Assembly: GCA_028689585.1 (NCBI GenBank)
Contig: JAQVCW010000014.1
Coordinates: 34,869-98,868 of the forward strand
Source of the DNA: Lachnospiraceae bacterium
Lineage (GTDB): Bacteria > Bacillota > Clostridia > Lachnospirales > Lachnospiraceae
Length of the DNA: 64,000 nucleotides
Reading direction: 5' to 3'
Shown here: piece by piece, positions 45,246-53,568 of the stretch
Layout of the letters: each line of letters begins with the position of its first letter
Numbering within the stretch: position 1 is the stretch's first letter
Position numbers and translations under genes: made by a program
The notes under the pieces: model-generated
Databases searched by the model: none
What the model saw: only the letters and a program-made list of their open reading frames with translations
Told to the model about the DNA's origin: nothing

Positions 45246-45377
45246 ATAGACGTCGTTGTATTATGGTACGCAATCGAAAATAATCTATTCAGAGCTGTGC
45301 ATTGGGTTTCCTGAGAAAAGTACCTGCTTCGTCGATTGCTTTTAATAGAAAGAGGCCGCCAATTGGCGGCCTCTTTT
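45246..45377 (+). ncRNA. possible small RNA between an orphan promoter and terminator
   Basis: A promoter-like TGCACA (45212-45217), 17-bp spacer and TATAAT (45235-45240) is followed by about 130 bases with no usable frame, then a strong terminator at 45349-45377. GCAATCGA and TCGATTGC could close a large hairpin, and GGTAC pairs with GTACC inside it. No known RNA family was recognised. Confidence 0.3.
45349..45377. terminator. bidirectional intrinsic terminator
   Basis: AAAGAGGCCGCC and GGCGGCCTCTTT are perfect arms around AATT, with T-rich bases on both outer sides. It separates the rightward LytM gene from the leftward hemolysin-III-like gene. Confidence 0.9.
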
Positions 45378-45458
45378 AGCGTTTTCGGAATCATAGCCTG
45401 GTGAAATTTACTTCATATATGTTTCAACTTGAATAGAAGCATCAGTGCATTCCACTGC

Positions 45459-46148
45459 TCAGGCAAGAACAGGCATCCCGGCTACGAAACAATACATCAG
45501 TATGAAGTGGCAGGCGCTGCCGGCCATGACAAAGAGATGAAAGATTTCGTGGGAGCCGAAGGCTTTGTGCTTTGAATTAAAAATCGGAAGCTTCAGCGCA
45601 TAAATGATACCGCCCACCGTGTAGATGATACCGCCTGCCAGCAGCCAGATGAATGCCGGACGGGACAGGGTGTTTATGATCTGAGTGAAAGCCAGTACGC
45701 AAATCCAGCCCATGGCAATGTAGAGGACGGAGGAAAACCATTTGGGGCAGGTAATCCAGCAGGCCTTGATCACAATGCCAAGCAGTGCGATGCCCCACAC
45801 CAGGGCGCAGAGCATATAGCCGGTGCGGCCTCTCAGGACGATCAGGCAAATGGGAGTATAAGTGCCGGCAATCAGCACAAATATCATCATATGATCGACC
45901 TTTCGCAGAATTTTATTGACCTTTTCCGAAAAATTGAAAGAGTGATAGGTGGTGCTGGCGGCATACAGCAGAATCATGCTGAGAATAAAAATGCCGAGAG
46001 AAAACAAATGTACTTTATCCGGATTGGATGCGGCGCGGATCAGAAGCGGAACTGCCGCAAACATAGCCATCAGCATACCGATGAAATGAGTGATGGCGCT
46101 GCCGGGATCTTTAATGTGATTGATCTGTGATTTAACTTTTGCTGTCAT
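45459..46148 (-). CDS. hemolysin III / YqfA-type seven-helix membrane protein (PAQR family)
   Basis: A 229-residue protein with about seven hydrophobic helices. It shows DPGSAITHFIGMLMA near the N-terminus, STTYHSFNFSEKVNKIL and VDHMMIF in the middle and GSHEIFHLFVMAGSACHF near the C-terminus, which give the conserved His and Asp/Ser metal ligands of the PAQR family. Members may be metal-dependent membrane hydrolases, and some relate to membrane fluidity; haemolysis is not established for most. It is monocistronic and leftward with its own promoter. Confidence 0.88.
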   Translation of the reverse strand: MTAKVKSQINHIKDPGSAITHFIGMLMAMFAAVPLLIRAASNPDKVHLFSLGIFILSMILLYAASTTYHSFNFSEKVNKILRKVDHMMIFVLIAGTYTPICLIVLRGRTGYMLCALVWGIALLGIVIKACWITCPKWFSSVLYIAMGWICVLAFTQIINTLSRPAFIWLLAGGIIYTVGGIIYALKLPIFNSKHKAFGSHEIFHLFVMAGSACHFILMYCFVAGMPVLA

Positions 46149-46216
46149 AATAAGAACCTCCTGTAGAATATGGCTATATCGACATGTAGTTTTGAAAACT
46201 ATGTGCTGATAAAATT

Positions 46217-46245
46217 ATATTACTACAACGAAAATAAAATTACAA
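46217..46245 (-). promoter_or_regulatory. promoter of the hemolysin-III-like gene
   Basis: On the minus strand, TTGTAA (46240-46245), 17-bp spacer and TAATAT (46217-46222), about 70 bases upstream of the start codon. Confidence 0.6.
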
Positions 46246-46325
46246 GTCCATTTGAAAATAAATTAATCTGACCTTATCAAAAAAGAAAAAACTGACTATT
46301 TTAACAGGTGCAGTTCGGTGATATG

Positions 46326-46379
46326 CTATAGCAGTCTTCAAAAATAGTGGCACATCGGTATTTTTGAAGACTGCTATAG
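46326..46379. repeat. perfect 21-bp inverted repeat with a 12-base loop
   Basis: 46326-46346 and 46359-46379 are perfect reverse complements (CTATAGCAGTCTTC and onward) around GTGGCACATCGG. There is no T-run. It lies in the gap between the divergent hemolysin-III-like and ECF genes and could be a protein-binding site or the footprint of a small mobile hairpin. Confidence 0.75.
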
Positions 46380-46499
46380 ATACACATGAAAAGTAGTTTA
46401 GCTAAATGAAAAAATGTATTACAAATCTGCCTGCGGGAAAGAGAAGGCGTGGAGCCGTTTGGAAAAAAACGGTTACAGAAGAAAGAGAGGTCAGAGAAA

Positions 46500-47135
46500 A
46501 TGAAACAAAAAAATCAGACGGTTGTGAAACTGGCACAGACAGCATTGCTGGCTGCCCTGTGTTTTGTGTCTTTTACATTTTTACAGATTAAGATTCCGAT
46601 GCCGGGTGGAGATGCTACCTCGCTGCACATCGGAAATGCATTCTGCGTGCTGGCGGCGCTGCTGCTGGGGGGCGGATATGGCGGACTGGCCGGTGCAGTG
46701 GGCATGACCATTGCGGACATGCTGGATCCGGTGTACATTACCGGGGCGCCCAAGACCTTTGTGCTGAAGCTTTGTATCGGCCTGATCACCGGTTTGGTGG
46801 CTCACAGGATTGCTCATATCAGTGAGAGCACCGATAAGAAATATGTCTTTAAATGGAGTGTGATCGCTTCTGTGTGCGGTCTGGGCTTCAATGTGATCGC
46901 AGATCCCATTGTGGGATATTTTTATAAAATGTACATTCTGGGACAGCCTCAGGAGATGGCTTCCGTGCTGGCAAAATGGAGCACAGCCACTACCTTTGTC
47001 AATGCGGTGGTATCCACAGTGCTGGTGGCAGCGATCTACAACGTGCTTCGTCCGGCCCTGCTGAAAGCGGGACTGCTGAATGCAGTGACGGAAGGTCATG
47101 GCATGAGAAATCCGGTGGGAGCTGCGAAGATGTAG
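46500..47135 (+). CDS. ECF-type transporter S component, substrate unknown
   Basis: A 211-residue membrane protein with about six helices, the substrate-binding subunit of an energy-coupling-factor vitamin or metabolite importer. It has the KLAQTALLAALCFV start, a PMPGGDATSLHIGNAFC stretch and LLLGGGYGGLAGAVGMTIAD, which match an unassigned S-component family (formerly DUF1393-like). No EcfA/T genes are in the window, so it must share the general module. Substrate cannot be read. GAGAGG lies before ATG 46500; an earlier in-frame ATG at 46449 has no such signal. Confidence 0.8.
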   Translation: MKQKNQTVVKLAQTALLAALCFVSFTFLQIKIPMPGGDATSLHIGNAFCVLAALLLGGGYGGLAGAVGMTIADMLDPVYITGAPKTFVLKLCIGLITGLVAHRIAHISESTDKKYVFKWSVIASVCGLGFNVIADPIVGYFYKMYILGQPQEMASVLAKWSTATTFVNAVVSTVLVAAIYNVLRPALLKAGLLNAVTEGHGMRNPVGAAKM

Positions 47136-47198
47136 GCAGCCGAAGGCTGCTGGCTAGAGCGGATAGTTACAGCTTTCTCCGCTGCCTGGTTGTGCACC

Positions 47199-47283
47199 TC
47201 ACAGCAGCTATTGCTGCCTGACCGCACATTTCACAGCAGTTATCGCTGCCTGACCGCATATTTCGCAGCAGCTATTGCAGCCG
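47199..47283. repeat. about 32-bp tandem repeats with GCAGC/GCTGC hairpins
   Basis: Two full units and a partial one of CACAGCAGCTATTGCTGCC plus TGACCGCACATTT, each able to form a small GCAGC-TATT-GCTGC hairpin, just after the ECF gene. Confidence 0.65.
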
Positions 47284-47307
47284 GAGGCGGTCAAAAAATA
47301 AAAAGAT

Positions 47308-47378
47308 GCTGCGGCACCAAGTCAGAAAAAGGAATGTGATTCGCGTTCCTTTTTCCGGTTTCGTGCCGCAGCTTTTTT
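47308..47378 (+). terminator. large intrinsic terminator after the ECF gene
   Basis: GCTGCGGCAC pairs with GTGCCGCAGC, enclosing a second helix GAAAAAGGAA/TTCCTTTTTC, and is followed by TTTTTT. Confidence 0.88.
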
Positions 47379-47430
47379 AAATTAAATTTTGACAAAAACT
47401 TTATATAAAAAAGCAGTTTTCATGAAGTTA

Positions 47431-47472
47431 AGGACACATGTCCTTTACTCGATTTTACATATTCTTTATAAT
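47431..47472 (+). promoter_or_regulatory. promoter and candidate operator of the nucleoside salvage operon
   Basis: TTTACT (47444-47449), 17-bp spacer, TATAAT (47467-47472). The inverted repeat AGGACA-CA-TGTCCT (47431-47444) abuts the -35 box. The transcript would start near 47480, exactly where leader element copy 2 begins. Confidence 0.6.
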
Positions 47473-47480
47473 TTGAATTA

Positions 47481-47562
47481 GAAATTGTACCGGGTTTCTA
47501 TGAAAATTTAATACCATCGTCAGCTCATTTGCTGAATGCAAAATCAGGACAGGATGATGTTT
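47481..47562 (+). promoter_or_regulatory. two-hairpin leader element, copy 2
   Basis: Hairpin I pairs CGGGTTTC with GAAAATTT (one bulge) around TAT. Hairpin II pairs CATCGTC with GATGATG and TTTGC with GCAAA around TGAAT. The lower stem sequence differs from copies 1 and 3 but remains paired. It ends 21 bases before the nucleoside hydrolase start and begins at the predicted transcription start. Confidence 0.6.
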
Positions 47563-47583
47563 AAGAATTAAGAGGGAAACGGA

Positions 47584-48675
47584 ATGGAAAAAATAAAAAT
47601 ATTAATCGATACCGATTTAGGGGATGATACCGATGACGCGGCAGCACTTATGCTGGCGCTTTCCTGCCCGGAACTGGAGATTGTTGGTATCACCACGGTT
47701 TTTAAGGATACAAAAAAACGCGCGGAAATGGTTTGGGATCTGCTGAGATTTTATGGGAAAGAAGATATACAGGTATCTGTCGGAAAGCAGGGGGCGCTGA
47801 ACCAGGTGGAAGAAGAGAACGCGGAAGAGCCAATTCAGTACGAACTGCTGAGACCAGGCGAGGGAACTATCCGCAGAAAAGCCGAAAACGGCGGAGAAGA
47901 CGTCCGGGACGAAAAACACGGCCGGGACGAAAAATACGGTCAGGACGAAAAATACGGCCGAGACGAAAAATACACTCGGGATGAAAAATACGGTCAGGAC
48001 GAAAAATACGGTCAGGATGAAAAATACATCCGGGACGAAAAACACGCTCGGGGCGAAGAAACGGGCCGGGAAAATACAGCAGCCGGCGCGGCAGAATTTA
48101 TCGTGAAGATGGCGAAGGAGCACCCGGGGCTGGTCATCCTCGGAATGGGGCCTATGACAAACCTGGCGCTGGCATTTTTAAAGGATGTCCGGACCATGAA
48201 AAAGACAAAAATCATTGCGATGGGCGGTGCATTTTTAAGCTCCAGGCCGGAATGGAATATTATATGTGATCCGGAGGCCGCCGCCGTTGTGGTGAACCAT
48301 TCGGAAAATCTTACCATGATGGGACTGGATGTGACCAGGTATCTGAAGGTAGGGCAGGAGCGGCTGGAGAAGTGGAAGAAGAAACAGATCCCTCAGATGG
48401 ATTATTTCCTGAGAGGGGTGGAGATCTTCTGCCGGGCAACCGGATTTCCGGTCACCTTCCACGATGTGCTTCTGGTGGTATATCTGCTTCATCCGGAGGT
48501 AGTTACCCTGAAAAAAGGCAATTTCGCCGTAGAGCTGTCCGGGCAGATGACCAGGGGAACCATGGTGGACCGGTCGGATTATTACGAAATAGATCCGGAG
48601 ATTGACGGAAATTTTCAATATGCCGTTTCTGTAGATACGGATCTGTTTTTTGAAACAGTGGACCGGTATTTTTGA
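47584..48675 (+). CDS. nucleoside hydrolase (IUNH family) with a repeat insertion
   Basis: A 363-residue enzyme that hydrolyses the N-glycosidic bond of ribonucleosides to base and ribose. It has the Ca-binding DTDLGDDTDDAAA motif at residues 9-21, MGGAFLSSRPEWNI, a VTFHDVL stretch with the late catalytic His/Asp region, and RGTMVDRSDYY. Between about residues 98 and 163 it carries a charged tandem repeat of RDEKYG/QDEKYG units not expected in the family, which explains its extra length over the usual 310-320. The core motifs are intact. It is first in a nucleoside uptake and breakdown locus. Confidence 0.9.
   Translation: MEKIKILIDTDLGDDTDDAAALMLALSCPELEIVGITTVFKDTKKRAEMVWDLLRFYGKEDIQVSVGKQGALNQVEEENAEEPIQYELLRPGEGTIRRKAENGGEDVRDEKHGRDEKYGQDEKYGRDEKYTRDEKYGQDEKYGQDEKYIRDEKHARGEETGRENTAAGAAEFIVKMAKEHPGLVILGMGPMTNLALAFLKDVRTMKKTKIIAMGGAFLSSRPEWNIICDPEAAAVVVNHSENLTMMGLDVTRYLKVGQERLEKWKKKQIPQMDYFLRGVEIFCRATGFPVTFHDVLLVVYLLHPEVVTLKKGNFAVELSGQMTRGTMVDRSDYYEIDPEIDGNFQYAVSVDTDLFFETVDRYF
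47905..48066 (+). repeat. in-frame 18-bp tandem repeat inside the nucleoside hydrolase gene
   Basis: Eight units of six residues (RDEKHG, RDEKYG, QDEKYG and variants) and a ninth degenerate unit (RGEETG). DNA units are nearly identical, implying recent expansion. It lies in a surface loop region between the N-terminal substrate lobe and the rest of the fold. Confidence 0.9.
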
Positions 48676-48820
48676 AACTCGGACGATGGTTTTCTCAGAG
48701 CATCGGAAATACGGAAACGCAGGTTTTGCCAAAGCATTGAGAAGTCAGGAAAGTGAATTTTCAGACTTTCTGTTAAAAAGTATCCAAGGCCGGTCATGCG
48801 GCTAACGATAGAGAACACAC

Positions 48821-48903
48821 TAAGCCGGTATCCGATTTTCCATGAAAACCGGATACGCAGCGTCAGCCCGTTTGCGGTCAGCAAATTTAAGATGGCTGAT
48901 GCT
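48821..48903 (+). promoter_or_regulatory. two-hairpin leader element, copy 3
   Basis: Hairpin I pairs GTATCCG with CGGATAC and TTTTC with GAAAA around CAT. Hairpin II pairs AGCGTCAGCC with GGCTGATGCT and GTTTGC with GCAAAT around GGTCA. It ends 23 bases before the BMP-protein start. The rest of 48676-48926 holds no gene. Confidence 0.65.
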
Positions 48904-48926
48904 CACAAAAAAAGGAGGAAACAGCA

Positions 48927-50009
48927 ATGAAGAAAAAGGTATGGAGTAAGTTATTTGCAGCAACACTGGTATGCGCAGTGAGCGCAGGCTGTATGGTGAC
49001 AGGCGCACTGGCGGCAGAAGCATCGGATTATAAGGTAGGGCTTATGATCCCGGGAAGTCTGGGAGACAAATCTTTCTTTGATGCTGCCTTCGCTTCCATC
49101 GAGCCGATCAAAGAGCAGTTGGGAGTGGATGTGGAGTACATCGAATCAGGTACAGATACTTCCAAATATTACCCCACACTGGTGGATATGTGCGAAACCG
49201 GGTATGATCTGATCCTGACGATTTCCAGCAACAATGACGATGCTCTGGTGCAGGTGGCAGAAGAGTATCCGGATCAGAAATTCATTAACCTGGATGATGA
49301 GCTGGCAGATCCGCCAGAAAATGTATACATCATGGGAACAAAAAATAATGAGATGAGTTACCTGGCAGGTGCTGCAGCAGCATTGAAAGCTAATGAACTG
49401 GGAGAAGGCACCATCGGCTTTATCGGCGGCATGGATATCCCGGGCATCAATGAATTCCTGGTTGGTTATATCGAAGGAGCTCAGGCAATCAATCCGGATA
49501 TCAAAGTAGCGACCTCTTATGTAGGCAGCTTTACAGATACCGCAAAAGGAAAAGAAAATGCACTCCTGTTATACAAATCCAATCTGTCCGTTATTTTTGC
49601 AGCAGCAGGACAGTCCGGCCTTGGTGTGATCGATGCAGCAGCGCTTCAGGGTAAATTTGCCGTTGGCGTAGACTCTGACCAGGCAGAAGCACTGAAGGAT
49701 ACCAAACCGGAACTGGCAGAGGTGATCATCACTTCCGCAATCAAAAACATTGCAGACAATGCAGTGAATGCAGTGCAGAAAGCAATGAACGATGAGATCC
49801 CTTACGGAACCAGAGAAGTCTTTGGTATTGCAGAAAATGCAGTAGGTATCGCAGAAAATGAATATTATGAAAAACTGCTCAGTGAAGAAGACCGTGCAAC
49901 GATCGAAGAACTGAAACAGAAGGTTATCGCCGGAGAAGTGGAAATGACTCCGACCACCGGAATTACAACTGAAAAAATTGATGAAATCCGCGAGGCAGTG
50001 CGCCCATAA
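48927..50009 (+). CDS. BMP-family nucleoside-binding protein (intact)
   Basis: A 360-residue extracytoplasmic binding protein for purine nucleosides. A signal peptide of about 30 residues (LFAATLVCAVSAGCMVTG) precedes a mature domain starting YKVGLMIPGSLGDKSFFDAA. Further family features are GYDLILTISSNNDDAL, GFIGGMDIPGINEF and VGVDSDQAEALKDT. The Cys in VSAGC could be lipidated, but the lipobox is weak and an ALA-A cleavage site follows. AAAAGGAGG lies ahead of the ATG. It feeds the ATPase and permeases directly downstream. Confidence 0.9.
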   Translation: MKKKVWSKLFAATLVCAVSAGCMVTGALAAEASDYKVGLMIPGSLGDKSFFDAAFASIEPIKEQLGVDVEYIESGTDTSKYYPTLVDMCETGYDLILTISSNNDDALVQVAEEYPDQKFINLDDELADPPENVYIMGTKNNEMSYLAGAAAALKANELGEGTIGFIGGMDIPGINEFLVGYIEGAQAINPDIKVATSYVGSFTDTAKGKENALLLYKSNLSVIFAAAGQSGLGVIDAAALQGKFAVGVDSDQAEALKDTKPELAEVIITSAIKNIADNAVNAVQKAMNDEIPYGTREVFGIAENAVGIAENEYYEKLLSEEDRATIEELKQKVIAGEVEMTPTTGITTEKIDEIREAVRP

Positions 50010-50026
50010 GGTACGGAGGAACTCGG

Positions 50027-51577
50027 ATGGAAAATTATCTACTGGAAATGAAAAATATTTCCAAAATATATGGGAATGGTATCATTGCAAACGATAATGT
50101 CAGCTTTAATCTGAAAAAAGGGGAAATTCATGCGCTGGTAGGAGAAAACGGCGCAGGAAAATCCACCTTAATGAAAATACTTTTCGGTATGGAGCCGCCA
50201 TCTTCAGGAGAGATCATATTAAAAGGAGAACCCGTGCGGTTCTCCTCTTCTAAAGAGGCTATTTCAAGGGGGATTGGTATGGTGCATCAGCATTTTATGC
50301 TGGTGGATTCTTTCAGTGTGGCTCAGAATATTATCCTGGGAATGGAACCAAAGAAACGCGGCTTTGTAAATGAGACAGAGGCGGTGCGTTTTACCCGGGA
50401 AATCAGTAAAAAATACAACCTGGAGGTGGAGGCGGAAGCCATTACCAGAACCCTTCCGGTGGGTGTAAAGCAGAAAATAGAAATTCTGAAGGCACTGGCC
50501 AGAGGTGCCCAGATACTGATCCTGGATGAACCCACTGCTGTGCTCACACCCCAGGAAACCAATCAGCTTTTTGATGAACTGATCAACCTGAAAAAACAGG
50601 GCCATACAATTGTATTTATTTCTCATAAAATTCCGGAAATCAAGAAAATTTCTGACCGTATTACGGTGATGCGCGCCGGCCGTTTTGTAAGCTGTGCCCA
50701 GACCGAAGAGGTGACCGAACAGGAAATTTCCAACATGATCATGGGCTGCGAGATGGATACCTCCATCGACCGGATGCCTGCAAAGGTAAAGGAAGTAAAG
50801 ATCACGGTGGATCAGGTATCGTATACGGACAAAAACAAAGTTTCGGTGCTGAAGAACCTCAGTTTTTCGGTCCATGGAGGCATTGTGTTTGGCATTGCCG
50901 GTGTCCAGGGAAATGGTCAGGTGGAGCTGGTGGATCTGCTTACCCGAAAACGGAGCCTGCAGGAAGGGGAAATCAGCCTGAACGGAGCTTCCGTGCGCAA
51001 GCTTTCTGTGCCGGATATCCGGAAGATGCAGTTTGGCTATGTTCCGGAGGACCGGATGAATCAGGGCATTGCAGCGCAGGAATCCATAGAAGAGAACATG
51101 ATCTCCAACCGTTATGAGACGAAAGAATTCTGCAGAGGCGGACTGCTCGATTATAAGAAAATAACCCGGTTTGCCACGGAGAACATTGCAGAATATGAGA
51201 TCCGCTGTGCCGGAAGCACCGGCAATATGGGTACCCTTTCCGGCGGAAATATGCAGAAGGTGGTAGTGGCCAGAGAGTGCAGCCATGAGCCTGAGGTTCT
51301 GCTGGCAGAGCAGCCTACCCGTGGTGTGGATGTGGGGGCGGCTCATATTATCCATAAAAAAATAATGGAGCTGAGAGACAATGGATGTGCGGTTCTGCTC
51401 ATTTCAGCCGATCTGAGTGAAGTGCTGAAGCTTTCTGATGTAATCGCAGTCATGTATGAAGGGGAATTTGTGGCATTTTTTGAACACACGGAAGATTTGA
51501 ACGAAGAAAAACTGGGACTTTATATGCTGGGTCTGGAACGTCACAGTGAAGAACAGATTGGGAGGGCGGCGTTATGA
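50027..51577 (+). CDS. nucleoside ABC transporter ATP-binding protein, tandem NBD
   Basis: A 516-residue double-domain ATPase. The first domain has Walker A GENGAGKST (about 38-46), LPVGVKQKIEILKAL and ILDEPTAVLTP. The second has GIAGVQGNGQVELVD in place of a strict Walker A, signature LSGGNMQKVVVARE and LLAEQPTRGVDVGAA. It overlaps the first permease start by four bases (ATGA). It is paralogous to the ATPase at 8224. Confidence 0.92.
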   Translation: MENYLLEMKNISKIYGNGIIANDNVSFNLKKGEIHALVGENGAGKSTLMKILFGMEPPSSGEIILKGEPVRFSSSKEAISRGIGMVHQHFMLVDSFSVAQNIILGMEPKKRGFVNETEAVRFTREISKKYNLEVEAEAITRTLPVGVKQKIEILKALARGAQILILDEPTAVLTPQETNQLFDELINLKKQGHTIVFISHKIPEIKKISDRITVMRAGRFVSCAQTEEVTEQEISNMIMGCEMDTSIDRMPAKVKEVKITVDQVSYTDKNKVSVLKNLSFSVHGGIVFGIAGVQGNGQVELVDLLTRKRSLQEGEISLNGASVRKLSVPDIRKMQFGYVPEDRMNQGIAAQESIEENMISNRYETKEFCRGGLLDYKKITRFATENIAEYEIRCAGSTGNMGTLSGGNMQKVVVARECSHEPEVLLAEQPTRGVDVGAAHIIHKKIMELRDNGCAVLLISADLSEVLKLSDVIAVMYEGEFVAFFEHTEDLNEEKLGLYMLGLERHSEEQIGRAAL

Positions 51578-52617
51578 GCAGAGAACGTTCCTTTAATATG
51601 ATACGAACCCTGGTTTCCATGCTGGTAGCGATCCTGGTGGCCTTTGTGATCATCCTGGCGGTCAGCGATCAGCCGGTGGAATCTATACGGACATTTCTGA
51701 TCGGACCATTTACCTCGAAGAGATACATCGGAAACATCGTGGAAACAGCGGTGCCTCTGATCTTTTCCGGTCTGGCGATGGCGATCATGTTTAAAGCAAA
51801 TTTATTCAACCTGGGCGGAGAGGGTATCTTCTTTATTTCCGGAATTATGGGCTCGTTTGTGGCAATCTGGCTGAAGCTTCCCATCGTTTTGCTGCCCCTG
51901 GTCTGTATTCTGGCCGGTATTGCAGCCGGTATGGTGGTCATGCTGGTGCCCGGTGCGCTGAAGGCAAAGTATGGCGCAAATGAAATGGTAACCTCGCTGA
52001 TGATGAACAATATACTGTTGGGCCTGGGCCTGTATTTTTTGAATAATGCCATGAGAGATCCTGCGGTAGCTTCTCTGGTATCCTATAAATATCAGGAAAA
52101 TGCCCTGCTGATGAACATTGTGTCCGGAACCAGAGTACATATTGGCTTTATCATTGCGATTGTCTGTGCAGTGCTCATTTATCTGTTCATGTATAAGAGC
52201 AAATGGGGCTATGAAATCCGAATGACGGGAAATAATGCGCGGTTTGCGGCTTATTCCGGAATTAAAGTGGCAAAGGTCATTGTACTGGTGCATCTGGTGG
52301 CGGGTGCGGTGGCAGGCGCCGGCGGTGTGATCGAATGTCTGGGAATGCACAAGAGATTTGAGTGGACGGCACTTCCCGGGTACGGATTTGACGGAGCGAT
52401 GATCGCCATGCTGGCGAATAACAATCCGCTGGGCGTAATCGGATCCGCATTTTTTGTAAGCTACCTGAGAATTGGCGCGGATCTGGTAAACCGGTCTTCC
52501 GATATTCCCACTGAAATGATTGCAATTTTACAGAGTATTATAATCCTGCTGATTTCTGCCGAACGTTTCCTTCATAAGTATAAGCAGAAATGGATGGAAA
52601 AGGAGGCGAAGAGATGA
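51574..52617 (+). CDS. nucleoside ABC transporter permease (NupP type)
   Basis: A 347-residue membrane subunit of the BPD_transp_2 family with ANLFNLGGEGIFFISG near residue 75 and FAAYSGIKVAKVI further on. It overlaps both neighbours by four bases (ATGA at each end), so the three transporter genes are tightly coupled. GGGAGGGCGG lies before the start. Confidence 0.9.
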   Translation: MSRERSFNMIRTLVSMLVAILVAFVIILAVSDQPVESIRTFLIGPFTSKRYIGNIVETAVPLIFSGLAMAIMFKANLFNLGGEGIFFISGIMGSFVAIWLKLPIVLLPLVCILAGIAAGMVVMLVPGALKAKYGANEMVTSLMMNNILLGLGLYFLNNAMRDPAVASLVSYKYQENALLMNIVSGTRVHIGFIIAIVCAVLIYLFMYKSKWGYEIRMTGNNARFAAYSGIKVAKVIVLVHLVAGAVAGAGGVIECLGMHKRFEWTALPGYGFDGAMIAMLANNNPLGVIGSAFFVSYLRIGADLVNRSSDIPTEMIAILQSIIILLISAERFLHKYKQKWMEKEAKR

Positions 52618-53531
52618 ATTCATTTGCCAGTTTAATTTTTACAAGTGACTTTTTTTATTCTATTTTTCGTGTGACGACGCCTCTTTTATTTGCTTCCATG
52701 GGAGCAGTGCTTTCCGATGTGGCAGGAGTACCCAATATCGCACTGGAGGGAATGATGCTGATCGCCGCTTTTGCGGGAATGTATTTCAGCTACCTGTTTC
52801 AAAGCGCGGTGGCCGGACTTTTGTTTGCGGTGCTGTGTGCGGCGCTGGCAGCCGGTGTGCTGGCTTTCTTTACCCTGTATTACAAGACAAATATCATCCT
52901 GGGCGGAATTGCCATCAACAGCCTTGCCAGCGGCGGAACTATTTTCTTCCTGTATCTGACCGCCCATGACAAAGGGACCAGCGTGGCTCTGACCAGTAAG
53001 GTGCTGCCCAATATCAATATTCCATTCATTGAAAATATTCCGGTTATCGGGCCGGCCATTTCCGGTCACAACATACTTACCTATCTTTCCATTCTGGCAG
53101 TGGTGTTTACCTACCTTCTGCTGAAGCGCACTTCTCTGGGATACCATATCCGGGCAGTGGGAGAAAAGAAAGAGGCGGCGGATTCCGTAGGAATCAGTGT
53201 GCTCAAGACACAGTCAATTGCCCTGATTTTAAGCGGTGTGATGTGCGGATTTGGCGGAGCATTTATGTCTATGGGATACGTGTCCTGGTTCTCCAGAGAT
53301 ATGGTCAGCGGCCGTGGCTGGATTGCTCTGGCGGCGGAAGCGATGGGAATGCAGAGCGCCATCGGTACGGCGGCGACTTCCTTCCTGTTCGGCATCACAG
53401 ATGCGCTGTCCAATGCGGTGGCTACACTGGGCTGGCCGTCGGATCTTGTAAAGACCATTCCCTATTGCGCTACGCTGCTGGGACTGACGATCTTCTCTGT
53501 GCGTGCATTTCGAAAAAATAAGAAGCTGTAA
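52614..53531 (+). CDS. nucleoside ABC transporter permease (NupQ type)
   Basis: A 305-residue membrane subunit with FASMGAVLSDVAGVPNIALEG near the N-terminus and YHIRAVGEKKEAADSVGI in the middle. The start at 52614 overlaps the preceding stop (ATGA) with AAGGAGGCG ahead; an ATG at 52590 is in frame but less likely. It completes the second nucleoside importer. Confidence 0.9.
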   Translation: MNSFASLIFTSDFFYSIFRVTTPLLFASMGAVLSDVAGVPNIALEGMMLIAAFAGMYFSYLFQSAVAGLLFAVLCAALAAGVLAFFTLYYKTNIILGGIAINSLASGGTIFFLYLTAHDKGTSVALTSKVLPNINIPFIENIPVIGPAISGHNILTYLSILAVVFTYLLLKRTSLGYHIRAVGEKKEAADSVGISVLKTQSIALILSGVMCGFGGAFMSMGYVSWFSRDMVSGRGWIALAAEAMGMQSAIGTAATSFLFGITDALSNAVATLGWPSDLVKTIPYCATLLGLTIFSVRAFRKNKKL

Positions 53532-53568
53532 ATAAGAGCATGTTATTGAGACAGAAAGGAAAAAAACT

